6,146 nt of DNA from Onstottus_A sp036505875. Lineage in GTDB: Bacteria > Acidobacteriota > Blastocatellia > UBA7656. Positions within the stretch are counted from its first letter, which is position 1. Each line of letters begins with the position of its first letter. Where the stretch lies: NCBI GenBank assembly GCA_036505875.1, contig DASXSR010000220.1:1-6146 (forward strand). The letters run 5' to 3'. The notes beneath the pieces were generated by a model. The model was given only the letters and a program-made list of their open reading frames with translations, was not told the origin of the DNA and did not search any database. A program made the position numbers and the translations under genes. Of the stretch, positions 1 through 5,163 are shown piece by piece.

Positions 1-138
1 CGGTGGGGCGACTATGAGGGCTATAAAGCGTCGAACCCGGTCGTCAGCCCCGACGGAAAATGGTTTGCGTTTCAATCGGCGCGCAACGACGAACCGGCAG
101 GAGTCGGCCACGGGATTTTTCTACTGAAGCTCAAGTAG
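1..138 (+). CDS. C-terminal fragment of a TolB/WD40-like beta-propeller protein (partial)
   Basis: Frame 1 is open from the left edge to a TAG at 136-138, giving the last 45 residues of a protein whose start lies outside the window. The fragment contains SNPVVSPDGKWFAFQSAR, which matches the 'sPdGkwiaF.S.r' strand pattern of PD40/TolB-like propeller repeats, and ends in a final hydrophobic strand (GIFLLKLK). Proteins with these repeats are usually periplasmic or exported and act in binding or as the propeller part of larger enzymes such as prolyl oligopeptidase-like peptidases. The fragment cannot show which. No obvious terminator follows; the next gene starts 227 bp downstream after a repeat element. 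Confidence 0.65.
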   Translation, partial: RWGDYEGYKASNPVVSPDGKWFAFQSARNDEPAGVGHGIFLLKLK

Positions 139-192
139 CAACAGGTGCGATCCAAAAGTGGGACTTCCAGTGTCGGTGAAGCTTTCGCCCTT

Positions 193-338
193 ATTAACGC
201 CTCAATTCATTGAGGTGCGGAAGGAGCTGAGCTTGACCACACCTGTTTCAACAGTTTTGCAGTCGACCAGCTAAACCGTTAAACCGTTCCAGGTTTTGCT
301 CAGTCGCGTCCGCCGCCTCAATGAATTGAGGTGTTAAT
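193..338. repeat. 146-bp inverted-repeat element (BIME/MITE-like), family A
   Basis: The 23-nt ends (193-215 and 316-338) are inverted copies of each other with 22 of 23 positions matching (only 199 versus 332 differs). Each end contains a self-palindrome, CCTCAATTCATTGAGG at 200-215 and its reverse complement at 316-331, with 7-bp arms around a 2-nt centre. The 100-bp interior holds a smaller palindrome of the same form (CTGTT-TC-AACAG, 243-254) and a tandem 8-mer, AAACCGTT twice, at 263-278. No clear target-site duplication is visible. The element ends 27 bp before the ATG at 366, so it lies in the promoter/leader region of the YncE-like gene. It codes for nothing I can recognise. A non-autonomous mobile element or a REP-type pair are both possible. 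Confidence 0.7.
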
Positions 339-365
339 GACACGTGACTATTCGGAGGAGAGCTT

Positions 366-1481
366 ATGAACAAACGCAGATTTGTTGTTTGCCTGTTATG
401 TTTATTCTCGCTCATTGTTCTTTTGAAGCAGCCAGAGCCTCAGGCTGCTAATCAAGAAAAGCATCTGCTCTACGTCGCCGTTCCCGGTATTCGCAATTAC
501 CTCGAGTACGGAGGGATCGGGATTCTTGTCTACGATATAGATAACGGCTACAAGTTCGTGAAGCGAATTTCTACGTGGGACTTGCCCAAAGGCACGATGC
601 CGGAAAACGTCAAGGGCATAGCTGCCAGCGCGAAGACAGGGAAGGTGTACGTCAGCACGATCAAGCGGCTGGGCTGCTTCGACCTCTTAACGGACAAGAA
701 GGTCTGGGATAAGGCTTACGATGGCGGCTGTGACCGGATGGCGATTTCGCCCGATGGGAAGCTCCTCTATGTGCCTTCGCTCGAGGGACCGCATTGGCAC
801 GTGGTTGACGCTCTGACTGGCGATGTCGTAGCCAAGATCGAACCTAACTCGGGCGCGCACAACACGATCTACGGACTCGATGGCTCGCGCGTTTATCTTG
901 CGGGACTCAAGTCGCCGCTGCTTTCTGTGGCGGATTCCAAAACGCACACAGTTGTCGGCAAGGTCGGACCGTTCAGCAATGTGATCCGCCCGTTTACGAT
1001 CAACGGGAGCCAGACGCTATGCTTCGTCAACGTCAACGAGCTGCTCGGCTTTGAAGTCGGAAATATCAAGACCGGAAAGATGCTTCATCGCGTCGAGGTT
1101 GCGGGTTTCCAGAAAGGACCAACAAAACGACACGGCTGTCCGAGTCACGGGATCGCTTTGACGCCGGATGAAAAAGAGATATGGCTCACCGACGCGTTTA
1201 ACAGCAGCATTCACGTCTTCGACGCGACGAAGATGCCGCCAAGACAGATGATGAGCATCAAGCTGCGGGATCAACCCGGCTGGATCACCTTCAGCATCGA
1301 CGGGCGACACGCTTATCCTTCAACCGGCGACGTGATAGACACTCGCACAAAACGAATCGTCGCCACGCTGGAAGATGAGAGCGGGAGTCACGTTCAGAGC
1401 GAGAAGCTGTTGGAGATAGTATTCGCTGGCAGCAAGCCTGTTCGCGCGGGAGATCAGTTCGGGATAGGTCAGAAGCGATAA
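366..1481 (+). CDS. Exported YncE-like beta-propeller protein
   Basis: This 371-residue protein begins with a Sec-type signal peptide: MNKRR, then a hydrophobic core at about residues 6-20, with a plausible cut after QA (residues 26-27). The rest is repeated propeller blades, each with a strand, a turn such as SPDG/TPDE/SIDG and a 'vvD..T..vv..i' strand: about residues 82-114, 123-158, 165-200, 207-243, 260-298 and 305-335. This is the pattern of the YncE / 40-residue YVTN-type propeller family, whose members are periplasmic or surface proteins with mostly unknown ligands. No catalytic motif is visible. The C-terminal stretch SEKLLEI (345-351) followed by RAGDQFG (360-366) looks conserved in kind, as I recall similar tails in acidobacterial relatives. 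The start is supported by GGAGGA at 354-359, 6 nt before the ATG. It appears to be a single-gene unit flanked by repeat elements on both sides. Confidence 0.8.
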   Translation: MNKRRFVVCLLCLFSLIVLLKQPEPQAANQEKHLLYVAVPGIRNYLEYGGIGILVYDIDNGYKFVKRISTWDLPKGTMPENVKGIAASAKTGKVYVSTIKRLGCFDLLTDKKVWDKAYDGGCDRMAISPDGKLLYVPSLEGPHWHVVDALTGDVVAKIEPNSGAHNTIYGLDGSRVYLAGLKSPLLSVADSKTHTVVGKVGPFSNVIRPFTINGSQTLCFVNVNELLGFEVGNIKTGKMLHRVEVAGFQKGPTKRHGCPSHGIALTPDEKEIWLTDAFNSSIHVFDATKMPPRQMMSIKLRDQPGWITFSIDGRHAYPSTGDVIDTRTKRIVATLEDESGSHVQSEKLLEIVFAGSKPVRAGDQFGIGQKR

Positions 1482-1510
1482 GACTTGTGAGAAGCCAAAG
1501 GCTCAAATCC

Positions 1511-1528
1511 CACCCACGGCAGTGGGTG
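1511..1528. terminator. Hairpin 30 bp after the YncE-like gene, possible terminator
   Basis: CACCCAC, loop GGCA, GTGGGTG form a perfect GC-rich 7-bp stem with a 4-nt loop, 29 nt downstream of the stop at 1479-1481. No run of T follows, so it is not a canonical intrinsic terminator; it is also the outer part of the family B inverted repeat. A terminator role is only possible. Confidence 0.3.
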
Positions 1529-1580
1529 TATCGTTCAAGCACAGCCTAGACAAACAGGCGCGGGCAGTTCTCCGATCTTC

Positions 1581-1633
1581 GTTCCACTCTTCAACTCCGA
1601 ACCGCTAGCGGGTTGGGAGTTGAAGGGTGGAAC
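1581..1633. repeat. Long imperfect palindrome / hairpin inside element B
   Basis: The arms 1581-1603 and 1611-1633 are 23 nt each and pair at 21 of 23 positions around a 7-nt loop (1604-1610). One mismatch becomes a U-G wobble in plus-strand RNA. The centre is itself an 8-bp palindrome, CGCTAGCG (1603-1610). The arms do not resemble the flanking family B terminal repeats, so this may be a separate palindromic element nested in it or a structural core. No T tract follows, which argues against an intrinsic terminator. Confidence 0.75.
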
Positions 1634-1749
1634 AGAGAATCAAAGAAACGGCGGTAAGCCAACACGTCTCCTGTAGGCTTGAACGAACCACCCACTTCCG
1701 TGCGTGGGATTACGGACTTTATGTAGTTGGGTAAGATTCTGGAGGCACG

Positions 1750-3321
1750 ATGCAGAAAACAAAACTGGGTGCGAAAGATCAATCAAGGCGCAGCTTCTTG
1801 AAGAAGGTCACGGCTGTTTCGGTTGCTGCGATTCATCCGCCTCTCATCAAGGAGAGCAAGACTGCGCCGCTCCTGGGCACAACTAATCAACCGCAGTCGA
1901 ACGCAAGTGGAGCGACGGCCCAACCTGGCAAGAAATTCATTGCCATTCAGATTGGGGCCGTGTCCTTTGTCGATGAAGGCGTCGATCGCGTTCTCGACCT
2001 CCTTCAAGAGAGGGGCCGTGTGAATGCCCTGATGCTTGCAGTATTCACCTACGGGCGAGGCATCGCGGGACGCCAGGTTCCGGGTCAGCCCTTGCCCGAT
2101 CACGGCGCGCAGAAATACGATGCCGATACCTTTCACGGCGGAAGCTATGTCGCGCTGCATCCTCAGTACTACGACAGGACCCTGCTCAAGAATCTTCGAG
2201 CGCCCGATCTTGGTGACTTCGATGTGCTCACGTCGGTGATCCCGAAAGCCAAAGCGCGACGAATGCAAAGCTACTGCTGGCTTGAAGACGTTTACAACCC
2301 TCGGTTGATTCCCAACTTCGAAAAAGTCGCGGAGGTCGACGTCTATGGACGACGCACGGGTCAGGCTTGTCTCAACAATCCGGACATTCGCAGTTTTCTC
2401 AACTCGCTGGTCGAGGATTACGTCAAGTCACACGAAGTCGACGGGGTGATGTGGGGATCGGAGCGTCAGGGGCCGCTCAACAACGCAATCGGCTCGAATC
2501 ACGGCGGCTTCAACGGTCGCGCGCACATTACCTGCTTCTGCGAGCATTGCCGCGCGAAAGGAAAAGAACGAGGCATCGCAGTCGAAAGGGCGCGCGAGGG
2601 GTTCATCGAGTTAGACAAGTTTGTGCGCGCGTCGCTGGGCAATCAACGTCCGAGCGACGGCTACTTCGTAACATTCTGGCGCTTGCTGCTGAACTATCCC
2701 GAGATACTCGCGTGGGAGAAACTGTGGACCGACAGTCAGCAAGAAATCTACGGTGAGATTTATGGAACGATCAAGGGAATCAACAATAAGGTTCAGGTTG
2801 GCTGGCATATATGGCATAACAACTCATTCAGCCCGTTCTATCGAGCCGAACAAGACTACTCGAAGCTGCGCCACGCGTCAGATTTTCTGAAGGTCGTGAT
2901 TTACAACAACTGCGGCGGACCTCGTCTTGCTCAATACATGAGAAACGTACACTCAACCATCTTCCGGGACGCGAAGCCTGAAGAAGCTATGCGGTTACAC
3001 TATCGAATCATGGGTTACGGCGAGGAGCCGAACTTCGAGAGGCTTCCGACGGCGGGGCTTTCAGCAGACTATGTTGCGCGCGAGACGAAACGAGCGATCG
3101 AAGGTGTACGCGGTGAAACGGCGATCTATCCGGGCATAGACATAGACATCCCCACCGACAAGAACGAGAAGAAGACCGAGCCTTCGGATGTGAAAGCGGC
3201 GGTGAAGGCGGCATTCAACGCGGGCGCGCCGGGTGTGATTCTGTCGCGCAAGTACTCCGAGATGAAGCTTGCGAATCTAGCGGCAGCAGGCGACGCGATC
3301 AAGGAGCTGGGGGTGGGATAG
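1750..3321 (+). CDS. Tat-signal TIM-barrel protein, glycoside hydrolase-like
   Basis: This is a 523-residue protein. Residues 12-18, SRRSFLK, fit the twin-arginine motif, followed by a short hydrophobic stretch (about 20-33), so export in folded form is likely although the hydrophobic region is weak. After a low-complexity linker (about 40-60), the body from KKFIAIQIGA onward alternates strands and helices as in a TIM barrel. Useful landmarks are SYCWLED (174-180), VDGVMWGSER (230-239), a cysteine cluster C262-F-C264-EH-C267, GWHIWHN (351-357), FLKVVIYNN (379-387) and GAPGVILSRKYSEM (492-505). The VDGV...E strand end and the CFC..C motif followed by a basic helix recall hypothetical glycosyl hydrolase families related to GH42/GHL6. 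E238 is a candidate acid/base residue, by inference only. The start is backed by GGAGG at 1741-1745. Substrate unknown; a non-enzymatic sugar-binding role cannot be excluded. Confidence 0.68.
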   Translation: MQKTKLGAKDQSRRSFLKKVTAVSVAAIHPPLIKESKTAPLLGTTNQPQSNASGATAQPGKKFIAIQIGAVSFVDEGVDRVLDLLQERGRVNALMLAVFTYGRGIAGRQVPGQPLPDHGAQKYDADTFHGGSYVALHPQYYDRTLLKNLRAPDLGDFDVLTSVIPKAKARRMQSYCWLEDVYNPRLIPNFEKVAEVDVYGRRTGQACLNNPDIRSFLNSLVEDYVKSHEVDGVMWGSERQGPLNNAIGSNHGGFNGRAHITCFCEHCRAKGKERGIAVERAREGFIELDKFVRASLGNQRPSDGYFVTFWRLLLNYPEILAWEKLWTDSQQEIYGEIYGTIKGINNKVQVGWHIWHNNSFSPFYRAEQDYSKLRHASDFLKVVIYNNCGGPRLAQYMRNVHSTIFRDAKPEEAMRLHYRIMGYGEEPNFERLPTAGLSADYVARETKRAIEGVRGETAIYPGIDIDIPTDKNEKKTEPSDVKAAVKAAFNAGAPGVILSRKYSEMKLANLAAAGDAIKELGVG

Positions 3322-3384
3322 CTGCGGAAGTCTCGGCTTTTGGTCGAAGCGATCACGCTGGCTTTCACCCACGAAACATTCATA

Positions 3385-3452
3385 AATTGGCGATTGACAT
3401 TACCTTTGCGAGCGGCGATGCGAGTGACGTAAACTTTGAGGACTACCACTGA
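3385..3452 (+). pseudogene. higB: Frameshifted C-terminal remnant of a HigB/RelE-type toxin
   Basis: Reading from 3385 gives NWRLT. One frame over, from about 3402, comes TFASGDASDVNFEDYH and a TGA at 3450-3452. Joined, these read as the typical HigB C-terminus (NWRlTFrF..GDA.DV..EDYH), with the break in what would be the Phe codon at 3400-3401, consistent with loss of one base. Only about 24 codons remain. A full HigB is about 90 residues and would have to start inside the upstream gene, and the 63 bp between the upstream stop and 3385 shows no further HigB-like sequence in any frame I read. The stop is 7 nt before the higA ATG, the usual higBA arrangement. The toxin is therefore judged non-functional. 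Confidence 0.78.
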
Positions 3453-3454
3453 GG
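3451..3454 (+). promoter_or_regulatory. Shine-Dalgarno that fixes the higA start
   Basis: GAGG at 3451-3454 overlaps the stop codon of the higB remnant and lies 5 nt before the ATG at 3460. It favours this ATG over the in-frame TTG at 3436, which lies inside the HigB-coding stretch and has no comparable ribosome site. Confidence 0.6.
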
Positions 3455-3459
3455 CAGAT

Positions 3460-3792
3460 ATGCGCTACAGAAATACTCAGCGCAAGGTGAGGCCAACTCA
3501 TCCGGGCGCGATCTTGAGGAATATGCTTGAGGAACTGGCCGAGGATCGAGGCGGCAAGTTTCCAACGCTGACTGCGAAGGAACTCGCAGAACGGCTCGGT
3601 GTGTCCCAGCGCGCAGTCAACGAATTGTTGCGGGAGCGCCGCGCCATGACGGCGGACATGGCTATCCGTCTGTCGCGTGTCTTCAACACGACACCGGACA
3701 TTTGGATGAATCTACAAAAGGCTGTCGACCTCTGGGACGCCGCACAAGCCAACAAGAATGACTATGCGAAGTTAAGACCGATCGCAGCGTAG
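3460..3792 (+). CDS. higA: HigA-family antitoxin (XRE helix-turn-helix)
   Basis: With the ATG at 3460 the product is 110 residues. It has the family signature RPTHPGAILRNMLEEL (11-26), a Xre-type helix-turn-helix (about 38-60, AKELAERLGVSQRAVNELL), and MTADMAIRLSRVF...WMNLQKAVDLWDA (63-94), the classic 'iTa.tAlRLa..f.t....WlnLQ..yDL..A' of HigA/VapI antidotes. HigA normally binds and neutralises the HigB mRNA interferase and represses its own operon. Here the cognate toxin just upstream is reduced to a broken remnant, so this gene is likely an orphan antitoxin/regulator that may control other promoters or neutralise a HigB elsewhere. About nine extra residues (AEDRGGKFPTLT region, 27-38) lie between the HPG helix and the helix-turn-helix compared with ordinary HigA. 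The longer TTG start at 3436 would add 8 residues but is less likely. It converges with the exonuclease gene, 31 bp away. Confidence 0.92.
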   Translation: MRYRNTQRKVRPTHPGAILRNMLEELAEDRGGKFPTLTAKELAERLGVSQRAVNELLRERRAMTADMAIRLSRVFNTTPDIWMNLQKAVDLWDAAQANKNDYAKLRPIAA

Positions 3793-3823
3793 CACCAAAA
3801 CTCGTTTCCCAATTATCAGGAAT

Positions 3824-4738
3824 TCAATCCTGCCTGTCTTGTGAGCTAGCCGACAAAGCACGTTGGACCAGATCAGGTGACTTCATACGATCGCACAATT
3901 GATCAAAACCCGCACGCGGGCCTTTCCACCGAAGTTCCTCCACGTTATCAAAGACGGGCACGTCCGACCGCAACGTCGCTAGAATACGAAACAACAACGC
4001 GTTATTCCACGAGTCGAACAACGAAGTTGAAAGCCGAAAAGCACTGCGAATCGAGAGAGGCCATTCTTTCCAACTCTTCGGAATGTCCTCAAGGTGATCA
4101 TACCGAGACAGAATTAGCGACGCTGACTTTGCGCCCCACCCGGCGATGCCCGGAAAGCCATCAGCGCTGTCCCCGACCAGCGCCAGGTAGTCTGGAATCG
4201 ACTGCGGCTTCACGCCGAATCTGGCGACAACGCCCGCCTCGTCGCGCAACGCGTCGCGGCGGCGGTCCAGTTGAACGACTCGCGTGCCAACCACGCACTG
4301 ACTCAGGTCCTTGTCCGGTGTACAAATGATCACTTGCCTCACACGCTCATCCGCCGCAGCCTTGGCGGCCGCCGAGGCGAGAGCATCATCAGCTTCATAC
4401 TCGACCATCGGCCACACAACAACGCCCATCGCTTCGAGCGCTTCTTCGAGAATCGGAAACTGTGAGAGCAACTCCTGAGGCACGCCTTCGCTGGTTTTGT
4501 ATCCCGGATAGAGATTGTTCCGAAATGACTCCACAACGTGATCGGTTGCGACGCCGACGTGAGTTGCGCCGCGCTCGACCATTGATAAAACGGAATTCAG
4601 GACGCCGCGCACGGCGCCGATCTCCTGACCGCTCGCATCTAGCGCAGACGGTACGGCAAAGAAGTGTCGGAACAGTTCATAAGTCCCGTCGATTAAGTAA
4701 ACCTGCGTTATGCTATGTTCCCGCGTCGAATGAGTCAC
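3824..4738 (-). CDS. Stand-alone 5'-3' exonuclease / flap endonuclease (PolA N-domain type)
   Basis: The 304-residue product matches the 5'-nuclease domain of DNA polymerase I without any polymerase part. Landmarks are YLIDGTYELFR (14-24), ATDH (64-67), YPGYK (77-81), EYEADDALA (113-121), CTPDKDLSQ (139-147), LALVGDSADGFPGIAGWGAKSA (185-206). These supply the expected acidic metal ligands D17, D66, E115, D117, D118, D142, D144, D190 and D193, and a helix-hairpin-helix that grips DNA (G197-A206). Such proteins remove 5' flaps or RNA primers and assist repair in the cytoplasm. The Arg that usually follows in YKxxR is Glu (E84) here. The start is GTG (complement of 4736-4738); no good Shine-Dalgarno precedes it, but an upstream in-frame TAA and the lack of ATG before the conserved core leave little choice. 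It is divergent from the tannase-family gene. Confidence 0.92.
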   Translation of the reverse strand: MTHSTREHSITQVYLIDGTYELFRHFFAVPSALDASGQEIGAVRGVLNSVLSMVERGATHVGVATDHVVESFRNNLYPGYKTSEGVPQELLSQFPILEEALEAMGVVVWPMVEYEADDALASAAAKAAADERVRQVIICTPDKDLSQCVVGTRVVQLDRRRDALRDEAGVVARFGVKPQSIPDYLALVGDSADGFPGIAGWGAKSASLILSRYDHLEDIPKSWKEWPLSIRSAFRLSTSLFDSWNNALLFRILATLRSDVPVFDNVEELRWKGPRAGFDQLCDRMKSPDLVQRALSASSQDRQD

Positions 4739-5163
4739 CAGGTAAAGACTAACACGCTCGCCGGAAACGTCAGAGGGTTAAGCCAGGGCGCCAATCAAAA
4801 AGTTCGGCGGCCGGGAAGTGGACTGCGTAGCAGTCGCCTATCGATAGACAGCACCGGAATGGCGGACTGGACCGCGTAGCGGTCACCTGTCTTGTGGCCC
4901 TGGGTTTTATTCGAACGCGATCCATAGGTGACCGCTATGCGGTCAGGTGGCGGAATTTCGTCACGCAAGCTATCGAGCGGTGACAGCTACGCGGTCCAGC
5001 GCCCTCACTTAGCGAATGCTAGTAAGTCAGTTTAGTCGTAAGAACTCGCTTTTTGCCGACACCTGATTGACACACCGTCGTTAATCTGCCGCAGGTCGTC
5101 TTGTTCTTGTCTGACTGCTTTGATACTCTCGCGCTGAACCAGATACTTCTTGGAGGACGAGAA
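4739..5163. other. Divergent intergenic region, 425 bp
   Basis: This gap separates the minus-strand exonuclease from the plus-strand tannase-family gene and should contain both promoters. It holds the repeat cluster at 4819-4998. No protein-coding sequence with a recognisable family or ribosome site was found on either strand. Near the right end, GGAGGA at 5152-5157 is the ribosome site for the gene at 5164. A TTGACA at 5067-5072 looks like a -35 box but has no -10 box at normal spacing, so I do not call a promoter. Confidence 0.6.
4819..4998. repeat. Cluster of four palindromic repeats (two direct, two inverted), family C
   Basis: Four copies of a unit with core GACCGCGTAGCGGTC occur at 4821-4835 and 4870-4884 (plus orientation) and at 4930-4944 and 4982-4996 (minus orientation). 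Each core is a 6-bp stem around a 3-nt loop; flanks TG on one side and RCC on the other are shared. In copy 1 both stem positions change together (GACTGC/GCAGTC), preserving pairing; copy 4 has one stem mismatch. The outer copies match further, 24 of 29 positions between 4819-4847 and the reverse complement of 4970-4998, ending in CGATAG. The arrangement resembles a REP/BIME cluster; a role in mRNA 3' protection, binding of a protein or mobility by a RAYT-type transposase elsewhere is possible but unshown. Confidence 0.82.

Larger units (their letters stand above)
1506..1711. repeat. 206-bp element with 35-bp terminal inverted repeats, family B
   Basis: Positions 1506-1540 and the reverse complement of 1677-1711 match at 31 of 35 positions. 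The shared outer part is AATCCCAC.CACGG.AGTGGGTG and the shared inner part is TCGTTCAAGC. The outer half of each arm is itself palindromic: on the left CACCCAC-GGCA-GTGGGTG is a perfect 7-bp stem (1511-1528), while the right copy is partly degraded. Between the arms lies a separate strong hairpin (1581-1633). The element starts 24 bp after the YncE-like gene and ends 38 bp before the next gene, filling most of the 268-bp gap. No transposase or other coding sequence is inside. It is best described as MITE-like or BIME-like; no target-site duplication is evident. Confidence 0.72.

Noticed and set aside
3126..3449. Minus-strand open frame of 107 codons over the end of the TIM-barrel gene and the higB remnant
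   Set aside because: Its sequence is the antisense of recognisable coding DNA, it has no family resemblance and no convincing ribosome site.
3436..3459. Upstream TTG start for higA
   Set aside because: It overlaps the HigB C-terminal coding remnant, lacks a ribosome site, and the ATG at 3460 has GAGG at good distance and begins just before the family motif.
3817..3832. CAGGA...TCCTG hairpin between the convergent higA and exonuclease genes
   Set aside because: Only a 5-bp stem with no T tract and overlapping the exonuclease stop codon; too weak for a terminator call.
4819..4998. CRISPR array
   Set aside because: The four units are in two orientations, irregularly spaced (about 34-46 bp between cores) and the intervening sequences are partly related, unlike repeat-spacer structure.
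5067..5127. TTGACA at 5067-5072 and TTTGATACT near 5119-5127 as a promoter for the tannase-family gene
   Set aside because: The two boxes are about 49 bp apart and neither has a good partner at 16-18 bp spacing.
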